Assembly: GCA_010094025.1 (NCBI GenBank)
Contig: ML991797.1
Span: 1 to 64,000, forward strand
DNA from: Viridothelium virens
Taxonomy: Eukaryota; Ascomycota; Dothideomycetes; Trypetheliales; Trypetheliaceae
Length of the DNA stretch: 64,000 nucleotides
Direction: 5' to 3'
The translations under genes and the position numbers were made by a program. Shown here piece by piece: positions 11,575 through 23,298 of the stretch. The notes beneath the pieces are model-generated. The model searched no databases, had not been told where the DNA came from, and saw only the letters and a list, made by a program, of their open reading frames with translations. Positions within the stretch are counted from its first letter, which is position 1. The number at the start of each line of letters is the position of its first letter.

Positions 11575-11960
11575 TAAGACTAGTCGGCAAGGAGGAGGAA
11601 GATTGTCTGTAGGAGGCGGGGCACCCCCCAGCAAGAAAAATTGGCTGCGGGATGCGTGCACCACCTATCGAGGAGAAGGATTGCCGGTGAGAGGCGATAG
11701 TACGCCTCGTCGAGGAAGAGCATTGCCTGTAAGTGGCAGGGCATCCCTCAATGAGAAGGATTGTCGTGGGAGGCGGGGCACCCCCCAGTAAAGAGGAGGA
11801 TTGTCGTGGGAGGCAAGGCGCTCCTCCTCCCGCAGGAGGATTGTCTGTGAGATGCAGGGCACCCCTCAGTGAGGAGGAGGATTGTCGCGGGAGGTAAGGC
11901 TTCCCTCATCGAGATGATTGAGGAGGAGGACTGTCCATGGGAGGCGGCGGTACCCCCAGT
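11575..11960. repeat. GC-rich minisatellite, ~45-bp units
   Basis: About eight imperfect copies of a unit like GAGGAGGATTGTCGTGGGAG followed by GCGGGGCACCCCCCAGTAA. Copies differ by substitutions and short indels (unit length roughly 40-55 bp). The top strand is strongly G-rich here, directly after a C-rich stretch at 11460-11560. The open frames on both strands are produced by the repeats. Confidence 0.7.
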
Positions 11961-13489
11961 TGAGGAAGATCCACCACGCCTACCTCCATTCTGCCTTTCC
12001 CTCTACCCAAAGCCTGCGGACCAGTGAGGGAGGTGAGAGAGAGGTCTGGTGGCTGGTGGCGCCAGCTGCGGCGCCGCCCTGCAAGACTCTTAGCTACATC
12101 GAGAATGTTGCAGTTGGAGACACGAGGGACTTGCGCTACGGGCTATTGGATTGGGTGAACCTGGAACAGAGGGACTGAATTGAAAATACAGGGAATACGT
12201 TTAAGATTTGAGTCTTGGGTGAGAATGAGCAAACAGATCTGGTTTACTTACTGAGGCTGAGCGGCTTGGGCCCGGCGGAGAGAGAGTCAGACGGTGAGAC
12301 AGAAGACGGGACGTTCCTCTAGAATTTCCAAGGTCTAAAGAGTGTAATTCTGCACTGCGTGCAAGGAGGAGAGAAAAGAAGAGGATAGCTTTGAGAAGCG
12401 ATTATTGGAGATGAGAAGATTGAATCGAACTGGAGAAGCCTGCTGGGGAAGAGAAATGAATTGAATTGAATCGAATCGTAGAAGCCTCAATCTACAGAGG
12501 GCGGATGGGAGTGACTACCTACATAGGCTGGTAGAAATAAGGTAATCGCTACACCCAAAGGGTCCTCACCTACTCTACCCACAGAGGTACCGTAGCTTCC
12601 GTCTCGCAATAGAACCTTCCTCGTGCTATCATTTACTCGCCTTTGGGCAGTCGCCCGGCATCTCCTTCCTGCAAATTCTGAAATGCCAACGTTTGGCGAA
12701 GAGAAAGGTGATCGTAGCCCCGGAGTTGAAGTAGTCTCCTACACTTGAGAGTGACCAGCTTGGATTGAGCCTGCCTGAGTTGCAAAGACAGCGGCATTGG
12801 GGACCTCGGTAGTCTTTACTTCATTTGTACTAGCGCATATCCTACTCTACACGAGATGAGTTAGTCTGGTTTGCAGTTCCTTCCGAACCCAGACCTAACA
12901 ACAATCAACCTCAGATTCCAGTTTCGTCAATTCTAACGGTAGAAAGAGGAGGCGCGCCTAGAGCCCAAAAGAAGGCGCAGGCTCGACCAAGAATGCTTTC
13001 CAAATGTGTTTAAATCAGGGTTGAGCTAATTCGGAAATTGAGTCGGTTCAGAGTCGCGCTACCTACCACTCCATGCGGGTGACAAAAATCCTGAGACACC
13101 CCATTTCGGCCGCACCTTTATCTCCATCCAAGTAGAGTATTACCACAATCCTACTGGGTCTTGCGCTTTCGAGGTATTCACTGAGAGATGACAGCAAGGT
13201 GGTTGCCAAGAAGCCACGTTGTGTCCAATGCGCCGGCCAATGACTCATTGACTACGGAATTTGCTACGCCCTACAGAATACATGCTTACCCGTAAAGGCA
13301 TGTCAGGAGCCAGAATTGGCATGGTAGATCTTCGAGGGACTGAAAGGAATTTGGGGAGAAAAGGGCGCTCACGCCTCTAATTGCATCCTTCCTCCTGTCA
13401 GTGAGCGACAGTATCTCTCGGCTTGTAATATTGCCCTAAGGAGCATCGTAGCGTTGCCTCCGTTCGTCGATCTCGGATCGTAGTGAGAT
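11961..13489. other. Intergenic region upstream of the GNAT gene
   Basis: Roughly 1.5 kb without a convincing gene. Bases 12360-12500 are purine-rich with repeated GAATTGAAT/GAATCGAA words. No RNA gene or terminal repeats were seen. Confidence 0.4.
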
Positions 13490-14413
13490 ATGTCATCGAA
13501 GCATGCCTGGAAGGTGGATCTGATCCCGTGGGACCACAGATCTACGGAGCAAATCGCCAGGCTATATGAACAGAGAGTAGCCTGTGGTTGGATGGCTGAG
13601 GAAATTCCTTCTTTCGTCAAATTAGCCAACAAGGGCGGAAAGGTCTTCTACTGGGTTGTATGTTGTTGTTCTCAGTTCTGACCCCCTTCGCGAGTGGCGT
13701 GCCTTGTAAAATGATATATGATAAATCTACTGGATACTCAGAGATCATAGGTCCTTGCAGACGAGGTCCCAGAGCAAGAGATCCTTCTGAAGAGACACTT
13801 TGTGAAATATCCCAAGGTATGATAACTAACAGCGCCATTGTGGATTTTGCTAATTTACCACAGGAAGCGTCGCCTTTGACAGACACCGCGGGTCAAGTTC
13901 GCCTAGTTTCCCGAGTACCGAGTGAGCAGCAGTTCGTGCCGATTGGGCATATTGCTCTAGACATCCATGCGCCTGAGGAGGATGAAAAACTTGGTCTACC
14001 ACGGTCTGGAGTTGTCTGGGTTCACCAACTCTATATCTCGTACGCTTTGCAAAGTGAAGGCTTCGGAGTAGCCGCCATGTCAAAAGCCGAGCAACTTGCT
14101 ACTTCAGAGCCGCTCAATGCCTCAATCATGGCAGTTGACACCATGGTCAAGGAAATGCATATGGACGCTGCGATCCAGAAGATTTCGTACGACGACCGAG
14201 GCTTGCCACGCCCAACTGTAAGTCTCTTGTAATTTTTTTCCAGAATACGGTCTGGGGCTGTTGCTGACCTACATCTGTTAGAAATCGAATGAAGAGTGGT
14301 ATATGCGGTTGGGTTATCAGATCTTTGCGCGGACCAAAGAAGGGTACAAGAAAAGGCATTCGAGTGGGACAATTGCGCTCGAAATCGCCTTTCTGAAGAA
14401 GAGCCTACATTAG
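13490..14413 (+). CDS. GNAT-family N-acetyltransferase-like protein
   Basis: Four exons: 13490-13657, 13751-13816, 13864-14217 and 14282-14413, giving 239 residues. Intron 1 is GTATGT...CATAG, intron 2 GTATGA...CACAG, intron 3 GTAAGT...GTTAG. Splicing joins KVFYWV to VLADEVPEQEILLKRHFVKYP, which fits a family of fungal acetyltransferase-like proteins; none of the unspliced frames does. The C-terminal half contains PIGHIALDIH (the beta-strand before the acetyl-CoA site), VVWVHQLYIS, then GFGVAAMSKAEQLA where the GNAT pyrophosphate loop would lie, and WYMRLGYQIFARTKEGY near the end. Substrate unknown. The loop lacks a perfect Q/R-x-x-G-x-G/A, so activity should not be assumed. Confidence 0.78.
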
Positions 14414-14919
14414 CCATGGCCCGTACAATGTGTTACTTTTCATAATATTGACTGCAATCCCGTCTGAATTCGTGGGAGAGATAGATGCTGTTGACACAAC
14501 GTATGTTGTTCGAAACTTCCTCCAGCGACGGAGTTATGCCTCTTGTCCATGAGCCCCACTTGTTGAATCGAAGGTGACCGCTCCGAACACACAGGCCAGA
14601 CCGAAGAAAGTAGTAGAACGAGACAACTCTGTTCGATCTTTCAATTATTACTTGGAGGGCAATTCGTCGATAGGTCTCACCATTGAAACGTGACCAAGCG
14701 CCAGTCCCGCTCGGAAAGCATCAATAAGCCACCAAGGTTCCACAATTAGAAGGCCAATCAGAAGCTGGGTTTTCGTATCAAGGATATAAGCAGACTACAG
14801 ATCTAAAAAATAGGCAGGGTCGATGCTGCCCTTTGTACCGATTTGATCGGGAACATAAGATGAAATACACAATAGTCACAGAAGAGAAAGTAGAAACAAG
14901 GTCTCACACATATCCATCC
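14414..14919. other. Convergent intergenic region
   Basis: About 500 bases between the ends of two convergent genes; presumably two 3' untranslated regions. Nothing else was recognised. Confidence 0.4.
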
Positions 14920-16506
14920 CTACAACGTTGATTCCTTGCTCCACACACTCCTTGCTCGTATCCTTTTCCCAAAGATGTAAAATAGAAACGGAATCGGAAT
15001 CAAAGCGACAGCGATGAAACCAAGCAAACTCGAGGCCCAGGGGATGCCCAGGTTATGAAACATAGGATTTACAAAGAGAGGGAAAGCACCGGCGAAAACT
15101 GATCGCAGGAATGTGTTCGCTGCCACCGCCGATGCCGAATATCTATGAAAAGTATCGATAAGGTAGTTCAAAGCGGCCTGGAAAATTGTGAAAAAGCCGA
15201 ACCCTAAAAGTACCGCACCGACACACGGCGCGACCCATGTGATTGTACGACTCGAGGTCCATCCAAAGATGAATAGCCCAGCCGCAAAGAAGATTGAACC
15301 AACCATCATTGGTGGGAGTCGAGCCTCAGGGACCGGACGTCCGTTGTTGGCCTTGAAGCGGCTAAGATAAAAGCGCTGATTCAGGAGGTTTCCTGCGGCG
15401 CCGATTAATATTCCAAGGAAGAGAGCTAGAAATGGCAGTGCGCCCACGACCAAATTCCAGCCACGTTCTTCCTGAAACTCGATCGGGAAAGCCGCGAGAT
15501 TCGCGTAAAGGATGCCATACACGAACGACGCATACAGTGCGACAAGTAGGCAGATGGGCGTCGTTAGCATCTGGAAAGGCCGGATGAGGTATTTGTGGGC
15601 AAGCTCCCGGAGACTAATATCCCACTCCTCATGCGGTGCATGCAGCGCCCAATTCCCACTCTCATGGCGCAACCTCCTCGCCTTTGCCACTAGCAGCACA
15701 GGCGGATATGACTCGTCCAGAAAAATGACATCCAGCAGCAAGAAAAACATCATCAGAATCCCCGTTAAGTATTCCGTCCACCTCCACCTCAAATACGACT
15801 GCACCACCGCTCCACCCACAATGGGCCCCAGCACCGGCCCCCCCACAACCGCCATCGCATACCCGACAATCGCCGCACCCCGCTGCTCCGGCGCCCAGAT
15901 ATCAGCCAACACGCCCCCCGTATTCGTGACCGGGGCGCTGCCAAACACGCCCGCAAAGAACCTCGTGATCAGCACCGTCTGGATGTCCTTCGCGGTCGCA
16001 GTGCCGAAGCTGAAGATGGCAGAGATGAAGTACGGTATCAGCACCGCGGGCTTCCGTCCGTACACCTCGCTCAGCGGCGCCCAGACTAAAGGGCCGATGC
16101 CGAAGCCGAAGAGCAGCAGTGAGATACCGAGGAGGCTGACTTCGCTGCCGACGTGGAAGTCGTGTGAGACTTGGTTGATGGCGGGCGAGAAGACGGAGGA
16201 GGCCCAGGTCGCGCCCATGGTCGTGAAGCCGTAGAGTAGGGTCGTGATGACTTTCTTGCGATAGGGCCAGTTGAGGGGGCGGTAGGGGTCGTCGGGCCCG
16301 TCGAAGTCGACGAGGACGTCTGCGCCGGTTTTGGTTTGGGTGAGTGGGTGGGTGAAGGGTGGGAACGGGCGGCGGGAGCGGATGATGGAGAGGGTAGTTT
16401 CGACACGGGAGAGATTGGCGGGCTGGGTGGCATTCGTCTCGGCTTTTTCGAGATCGGGGTTGTTGAGAGATGCGTGATACGCATGGTCGGTGGTCATTGT
16501 GGCCAT
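14920..16506 (-). CDS. MFS drug/polyamine antiporter (DHA1 type)
   Basis: Single exon, 528 residues from the ATG at 16506; longer readings start at non-ATG codons and add a Ser-run leader. Residues ~65-80 carry DFDGPDDPYRPLNWPYRKK, the usual block just before helix 1 in fungal DHA1 pumps. Motif A is LSEVYGRKPAVL between helices 2 and 3, and GPVLGPIVGG fits motif C of antiporters in helix 5. Twelve membrane segments are predicted. Such proteins export drugs, polyamines or toxins by proton exchange at the plasma membrane; the real substrate is unknown. The coding strand changes from C-rich to G-rich halfway (see findings). Confidence 0.88.
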   Translation of the reverse strand: MATMTTDHAYHASLNNPDLEKAETNATQPANLSRVETTLSIIRSRRPFPPFTHPLTQTKTGADVLVDFDGPDDPYRPLNWPYRKKVITTLLYGFTTMGATWASSVFSPAINQVSHDFHVGSEVSLLGISLLLFGFGIGPLVWAPLSEVYGRKPAVLIPYFISAIFSFGTATAKDIQTVLITRFFAGVFGSAPVTNTGGVLADIWAPEQRGAAIVGYAMAVVGGPVLGPIVGGAVVQSYLRWRWTEYLTGILMMFFLLLDVIFLDESYPPVLLVAKARRLRHESGNWALHAPHEEWDISLRELAHKYLIRPFQMLTTPICLLVALYASFVYGILYANLAAFPIEFQEERGWNLVVGALPFLALFLGILIGAAGNLLNQRFYLSRFKANNGRPVPEARLPPMMVGSIFFAAGLFIFGWTSSRTITWVAPCVGAVLLGFGFFTIFQAALNYLIDTFHRYSASAVAANTFLRSVFAGAFPLFVNPMFHNLGIPWASSLLGFIAVALIPIPFLFYIFGKRIRARSVWSKESTL

Positions 16507-17534
16507 GGTGCCTGGGTGGTGGATGAATGTGCTTGACGATGAGCTAGACGAGGATATAGAGGACGACGAAGAACGGATCGGTGCTAGTTGACGGCCACCG
16601 CGTGTTTTGTCCTGTGAAGAGCAGAGATAATTGAGTACTTGGCATAGATGGTAGCGGTCTGGAGGAATTCGAGTGCAGAAGAATATCGTGAATTCATGTT
16701 CGCAATAGGTGGACAAACAAGGAATAATATCGGGTCAAGACCGAGAGTTGCTGAAGGAGATGTACCTTGGACTTTGAACCACCACTTGCATTCTCATCAT
16801 CTAATTCCTTCTTCACAGCCATTTTTATCTCTTGGCGCTATTGGTGAAGCTTACTGTGCTCGGGATGAGACGCGGTGGGTTCCCAATTCAGATATATGAG
16901 AAGAGATTTCATGCAGACAGCACGCAACATCGGCGAGAAGAAAAATTCATGTTTTTATCTCGAGGTCATATTGATCAGCATCAGGGGCCTCAATTTTGGA
17001 GGCAAAATCGCCATGACGACAAGGCGATGACGTCTCCCCGAGGTCCAAGAAGGTTTGCGCTCGCTGCCGAGCATCCGACATTGTTGTAGACATTCGACAA
17101 GGAGTCTTCATGCCCCTTTGTAAGCCCGTTGAGCCGGTTCTACTTGTGAATAAGCCGTATTCCACAGACTCATCCGTATCAAACCTGCATTCTTACACCT
17201 CCGACATGTTGGCGGGTGGAAGATTTTATGACCGACAACCCGGATGTGCCCGAAGTCGCCCCGAGGCTCGGCGATGTTCTGGTGAGAACGGAGTTTTCGG
17301 TCGACAACCGGGTACAGGTGCCGTGGGCCTACTGAATCTTCGATTGTATAATAGCCGACTAGTATAGACTGTCCATATGTATGATATGCTTCCCTCAGAG
17401 GGGTGTAAGCCGGTACAGTAGAACGTGAGAAAGACTCAAAGAAGTCCACATCTTGAACGTGGAAGATGTACAGGCTAATACAGTAGTCTATCCATCCAAG
17501 TACGCTATACGCTATTTGACTAGGAGTTGCCTGC
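16507..17534. other. Intergenic region (promoter of the DHA1 pump)
   Basis: About 1 kb without a supported gene. A minus-strand frame (17108-17551) overlaps the end of the next gene and lacks a domain. The AGC/TCC-rich stretch right of 16507 is probably the pump's leader. Confidence 0.4.
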
Positions 17535-19290
17535 TCATGCATCTCTGTCAATATCCTCCCTCTTCTCCTCCTGCTTCTTCACCCTCTCACGCCATATAGA
17601 CCAAGCACTCACCACCACTCCCACCAAGCTTGCTGCCAATGTAACGTAGTACGCGGCCCGATAACACTCTCTGCCTTCTGCACAAATCTTTCCGACTTCC
17701 TTGCCTCCCATCTTTTCTCCTGAATTTACACTATGCTCGTCATATATCCTCCCATAGGCCACGTTGAAAACGTTCGCACTTATGACTGGAGCCATGGTCA
17801 TGGCCCCCCAATTCAATGCTAGACCTCCGGATCCGAACGCATCCGCGACGAGTGCTGGAAATACCCCGAACAAGGCCCCATATCCAAGACCGGTGAGACT
17901 GGATAGCAGCCAGAGGGAGTGGGGGTTAATAATCTGCAGGGCAGCAACCTGTGCCAGAGTAAAGACGAGAGAAGAGACGAGGAGATTCCACCAGCGAGAA
18001 GACTTCAGAGTCTTCACGACGAAGTCTGATCCCACACCTGAGAGCAGTCGTCCGCTAAAGGAGCCGATGGAGATGATGGAGACATGCATGAGTTGACGTC
18101 CTTTGATGAATGAGGAGGAAATGCTGTCGTCGTAGTGAAACCAAAGGGCGCGAGCGTCGTTGCCGATGTTGCTGGAAAACGTTAGTTGAGTGCAGTGATT
18201 GCGACTTGGGTATGAGACTTACTTGATGGTCATGAGCCCAACACCAGCGAGCAGAGCCATCATGGAGAAGAGTTGCCAGAATGTGAATTGAGTAAACAGT
18301 GCCAATCCCGTAATATCTGCATGATGTGAGCCATGGTCAGGATCTTTGCGTTGTTCTCCCCGTGCTGCAATGTCGCCGGGACCAGAGGATGAGCTCAGGA
18401 GGGATGACATTTCGTCGTCGTCTCGTGGCCCAACTTGGACCTCTGGATCTGCGTATGTGTTTTGGCAGCTATTCAGGGAGATCCGTCTGAGCACTTACTG
18501 TTCTCTACATTTGGGCCCCTTCGATTGACTGACTTGGTTCGATGAAGTTGGCTGGAATTCCTTCCGCTACTTTCTTCGTCTAAGGGTATCGGCGCATACG
18601 GTGTTGGTGGGAGTAGTCGCATGAACGGTAAAGAGGCAAGGACAAGGACGGCTGTGCCAATCGAAAGCATTAACAAGTATCCTGCCGTGTCGTTTGGAAA
18701 GGCGATATTAGATAAAGTAGTAAAAAAGAATGCGCTGAGGCCGAAGCCTGAGAGGGGAAAAGCGGTTGCCGTGCCTCGGTGATTGGGCCAGTTAACTCCA
18801 GCTAATTGATTTTAGCTGGGTCAATAGGTGTAATGTCTCAGAGAGATTACCAGTCTTTATCGCAGCTGTAAAGGCAGAGCAACTGCCCATACCCGTCAAG
18901 AAAGCCAGAACACACATAAACGCAACACTCATCGATCCTGGGCCATTGATGTATGCTTGCCTAAGTGGAAAGTATCCAGCGCCCAAACATAAGGCCCCAA
19001 AGAATATTGCAGGCCTTGGGCCCCTCGAGTCTGTCACGAATCCAATGGGTATTCCCGTCGCATACATGCCAATGTTCCCGGACGCCCCTATTATGTTCTG
19101 CTGCGTTGCGGACAGCTTCAGTTGTTCGGCGAAGGAAGGGCCCCATGCTGAGTAGGCATACTATTGAATTGTCAGGCTATCTTGCGAGAATTAGATTTAG
19201 AGATAGTACGTTTGTTCCACAAGCCAAGGCAATGGCTGTTGCACCGACGACTGAAGCTATCCGTGCCGCATGTAATGTGTTTTCGTGCAT
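17535..19290 (-). CDS. MCH1: Mch1-like MFS transporter (nodulin-like/monocarboxylate transporter homologue)
   Basis: Five exons on the minus strand: 19210-19290, 18851-19160, 18499-18801, 18223-18448 and 17535-18171, giving 518 residues. All four introns are 49-51 bp with GTAxxx...TAG/CAG borders and keep the frame. Landmarks: ALACGTNYAYSAWGPSFAEQ, GMYATGIPIGFVTDSRGPRP, NWPNHRGTATAFPLSGFG, an acidic hydrophilic loop around residues 245-290, SFSGRLLSGVGSDF and GLGYGALFGVFPALVADAFG. This order matches the fungal Mch1 family, related to plant nodulin-like MFS proteins. Yeast Mch1 is vacuolar and shows no proven monocarboxylate transport, so the substrate is open. It diverges from the TMS1 homologue. 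Confidence 0.9.
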
Positions 19291-19750
19291 GATCGCACTG
19301 GTGCAGCGACGCACTCGAGAAGATTAGCGTCCTATATCATTGAGCCAGAAGCAAGGAATTGTGGAGTATCGAACGCGACGATGAACTCGGGATGCTCGGC
19401 GATTGACGTTCAATGATATGGACAAGAAAACAGGAATGCGGGAGAGTGAGGAGAACCGTTTGCTGTGGAATAACCAAAAGTCACAAGGTCAAGGAAAGTG
19501 GATCAATAGAAGCATGGAAGGTGAATGTATTGCGCCTCAGATTGTGTAAGGGAGTTGTTATCCTGATTCTGACGCGGCAAGACGGCATTGCGAACATTAC
19601 GATACCAGCGATAACGACATCTGACCAGGGTACCTGAGTCTAACCATCATAGGACTAGCGGTCAAAGCCACCCGCGACCTCGAACTGACGTCGATCTCGT
19701 CAAGGCACGAGACAACAACCAATCTCACATCAACTTCCTTCACAGCAACC
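19291..19750. promoter_or_regulatory. Shared promoter region between MCH1 and TMS1 homologues
   Basis: 460 bases separate the two divergent start codons, so both promoters must lie here unless they extend into the genes. I see no clear TATA box. A CAA/CATC-rich leader precedes the TMS1 ATG (TCACAGCAACCATGG). Confidence 0.5.
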
Positions 19751-21316
19751 ATGGGCGCGTTGCTATCTCTGCCTTTGCTGGCTGTGCCCAGTATGAGCAC
19801 AGTGAGTACATGATACTGCTCGAGTGCGCTCATAAGATAAGTTGACTAACTGCGACCAGGTCGGCACCTTTGCCATGAGTTGTTGCGGAGCGGCAACATG
19901 CTCAGCCGTCTGCAGTGCTTGCGGAAAATGTCAAAACAGGTGCGCATGAAGTTATACCGCTTAGGATAGAATGTGACTGACTTGTGTCTCTGCAGTATGG
20001 CAACTCGTATCGCCTACGCCTTGATCCTACTTGTTAACTCAATACTCTCTTGGATCATGCTCACGGACTGGGCCGTACGGAAACTCGAACACCTTACACT
20101 CGAATATATGCCTGTCACTTGCGCTGGCCATCAATGCTATGGTTTCGTCGCGGTTCATCGCATCAACTTTGCCTTAGGAGTCTTCCATGCAATCATGGCC
20201 ATAATGCTTCTGGGTGTCAGATCGTCAAAAGATGGAAGGGGTCCTATTCAGAACGGCTTCTGGGGACCTAAAATAGTCGCATGGATTGGTCTTATCGTTG
20301 TCAGCTTCCTAATTCCAGATGGTTTCTTCCTCACCTGGGCAAGTACCATCGCGTACATCGGCGCCATCCTCTTCCTACTTCTCGGTCTTATACTTCTCGT
20401 CGATCTTGCCCATGCATGGGCGGAGTACTGTCTCGAGAAGATAGAGATGCAGGACTCAAAGCTCTGGCGAGGTCTCCTCATCAGCTCTACCCTCAGCATG
20501 TACATTGGATCCATCGCTGGCACTATTGTGATGTACATTTTCTTCGCTCACAGTGGCTGCGGCATGAATCAAGCGGCCATTAGTATCAACTTAATCCTTC
20601 TCCTTCTTGTATCCGTCATCTCCGTCCACCCCACGATTCAGGAATCAAATTCTCGTGCTGGCCTTGCTCAGTCCGCAATGGTAGCTATCTACTGCACATA
20701 CCTCACCATGTCGGCTGTAGGTATGGAACCGGACGATTTACATTGTAACCCACTCATCCGCGCTCGTGGCACCCGCAAAGCAACCATCATTCTCGGGGCC
20801 ATTGTTACTTTCCTGACCGTCGCATACACTACTACTCGTGCTGCGACCTATGGCTTGGCTCTAGGGGGCCGCGGAAATGCCTACACACAACTTGCTCAGG
20901 ATGACTCTAGTGCTGCTGAGCATGGCATGGTCAGCCAACAGCCAAGTTCACGACGTGAGATGCACGCCGAAGCTTTGCGTGCGGCTGTTGAGTCTGGCGC
21001 TCTACCTGCATCTGCGTTGGACGATTCAGATGACGAGGATGACGATGAGAACGATACAAAGAACCCACGCGATGACGAGAGGGCATCAACACAATACAAT
21101 TACAGCCTTTTCCATGTCATCTTTCTGTTGGCATGCGCGTGGGTTGCTACGTTATTAACAATGAATTTTGAGGGAGGAAAGGGAGAGGACTTTGTGCCAG
21201 TTGGAAGGACATACTGGGCTAGCTGGGTGAAGATCGTAAGTGCGTGGGTATGCTACGGAATCTATGCGTGGAGTCTGTTGGCACCAGTCGTCTTGCCGGA
21301 TCGTTTCGACTATTAA
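19751..21316 (+). CDS. TMS1: Tms1/SERINC-family membrane protein
   Basis: Three exons: 19751-19801, 19860-19939 and 19996-21316, giving 483 residues. The short first exons encode MGALLSLPLLAVPS and the cysteine-rich CCGAATCSAVCSACGKCQNS block that marks SERINC proteins; splicing places it directly before MATRIAYALILLVNS. About ten to eleven membrane segments follow, with VHRINFALGVFHAIMA, IPDGFFLTWASTIAYIG and the acidic loop DDSDDEDDDEND around residues 390-405, ending in FNFEGG-like and WVKIVSAW segments. SERINC homologues are multipass proteins of endomembranes or plasma membrane linked to lipid scrambling/serine-lipid metabolism; the fungal role is not settled. Family assignment is firm. 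Confidence 0.95.
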
Positions 21317-21669
21317 ATCGCAGGACTCGCACATTGGCTTTCGAATCGCGTACGGCGTTTCTTGCACAGGGAGCCTCGACGAGTGCTTTTCCATGGTCAG
21401 GACACAGAACATTTCGTATAGGATCTTAACTTATGATCAATGTATTCTGAATCTTTCATGATGACTTACGATGTGAATATTTCCTACATGTGCTACAAAC
21501 ATACTCCATAGTCACCAGTATTGCCTTCAATTCGTGGTCCGTCGCCTTTACTCAATGACAATTTATTAGAAAATTTAATGAGCGGCTTAGGAAAAATTGA
21601 ACCCCCCCAACAAAAGTGAAAAGTAGACCAAAGGAGAATCCTAAACAGTCCTGAAGTGTCTATCCATTT
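21317..21669. other. Convergent intergenic region
   Basis: About 350 bases between the stops of convergent genes; no feature recognised beyond AT-rich 3' untranslated-type sequence. Confidence 0.4.
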
Positions 21670-23242
21670 TTACTGTCCACAGAATCCACTACCTTTCAAT
21701 GCCGCCTGCGGAAATAATACCCTCGGCCATCCTCCAGGGATTGTCACATTCAACCCACCGTTTGAATCCGCCACTACCGTCCCACACCCAAGCACATCCA
21801 TCCATACCTGTCCCTTCGTCGCCGCCGTTTTATCCGCCCCTAGCTGTACCGCATGCGCAGGCGCCTGACTCCCAGCATTCGTCAACACCGCCAACACCTG
21901 CCGTCCCGGGTATCCCTTCCGCACCACCACCGTCCTCGCATCACTATAAATCGCCCACATCCCATACCCCCAGTACCCCTGATCCAACCCCCCCGCCCAT
22001 TTCCTCAACCCCAGCAATATCTTCGTCAACCCATATAGCGGCACCTGCGTCTGATACCCACTAAACCACAGTGCCTCGCGATTCCACGGATCCCCCGAGC
22101 CCCCAACCGACGAATAGTGCTGCTCCTGTCCCTGATACACAACCGGCACACCATCCGCGAGCAGCGTAAACGCCAGCACGTTCTGCGCCGCCACCAGGTC
22201 GCCCGTGAGCGACGCAAACCGCGGCACGTCGGCGTTCTCCGAGAACGGCGCCAGCAGCGAGGTGTCGGCGCAGGCGTTGTGGATCTCGGCGATGCGCGCC
22301 GCGAGCGCTGTCATGTTGCCAGAGGGCGAGGCGAACGCGGCGCTGAGCGGGAAGTACAGTGGGTAGTTGAGGATGCCGGGGAGGATGGGGGAGGAAGAGG
22401 AGGATTGCTGGTAGGCGCACGCGGTGCTGGTGTTTCCCGTATAGACTTCGCCGACGAGGTACGGCGAGCCGGCGGCGCGGGAGAAGGCGGGCCAGAAGCT
22501 CGGGTCGACATTCAGGACGGTGTCGAGGCGGAGGCCGTCGATGGAGTAGTTGCTCATGAGTTGCGAGATCCAGGTTTGGTAGGTGCTGGCGACGGTGGGG
22601 CTTTCGGTTTTGAGGTCGGGGAGGGGGACGTTGGTGTCACCGAGCCAGCAGACTTGGGCGCTGGTGGTGTTGGAGTAGTCGATTTCGCAGAAGGGGTGGT
22701 AGTTGGATGGGTTGTTGAAGGGGTTGAACGTTGTGTAGTTGACTGCTGAGGGAGGACCGTTCCAAGCATTGTGGTTGACAACAATGTCGACCATGAGATA
22801 CTATGATCTGTAAGCGCATCCTGCAACAGTACGTCTTCCATGGGCTGCTTACCATGCCTTGGGCGTGCAGTGCCGCTGATAGGGCCTTCAAATCTGCTGC
22901 TGTACCAAAGTTCCCATTCAATCTGTACAAGTCCTGCTGCCAGTAGCCGGCGTATGATTCACCCCACATGGTCTTGCCTTGAAGCTGAAAGGTGATAGGC
23001 GAGATCCACACGGCGTCAAATCCCATTCCTTTGATGTAATCAAGATGCTGGATTATACCTTTCCATGTACCACCGCAATAGACTCGATCTCCGGTATTGC
23101 ATGTTGCAGAGGTACTGCCATCGGTACGGGCAAAACGGTCTGTGATGACCTGGTAGATAGCGCGATTCCGCCATTGGGATGGTGTTGCTGCAGAGACCGA
23201 ATGGAGGAGCAAAAGGATTATGGAAACCATGAACAAAAACAT
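21670..23242 (-). CDS. Secreted GH13 alpha-amylase-like protein with altered catalytic motifs
   Basis: Two exons: 22853-23242 and 21670-22800 (52-bp intron GTAAGC...CATAG), 506 residues. [18 protein letters not shown] is a signal peptide; the ATG at 23242 is preferred because a TATA box lies only ~50 bases upstream. The Taka-amylase layout is complete: DIVVNHN (region I, D135), [10 protein letters not shown] (region II, nucleophile D223), LVGEVYTG (region III, acid/base E248) and [12 protein letters not shown] (region IV, D321). The three carboxylates are kept, but the region IV histidine is alanine (NHD becomes NAD) and the region II Lys-His is Leu-Asn. Expected role is starch or glucan hydrolysis outside the cell or at the wall, with likely altered specificity. 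Strong C-to-G strand skew switch inside the gene. Confidence 0.9.
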
Positions 23243-23290
23243 CTTCGCAATCGATCTTTGACGGAAGGATGGGTTAAGGCTATTCACGAT

Positions 23291-23298
23291 TTATATAC
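23291..23298 (-). promoter_or_regulatory. TATA box of the amylase gene
   Basis: GTATATAA on the minus strand, about 50 bases upstream of the ATG at 23242. The distance argues that transcription begins downstream of the in-frame ATG at 23287, supporting the later start. Confidence 0.55.
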
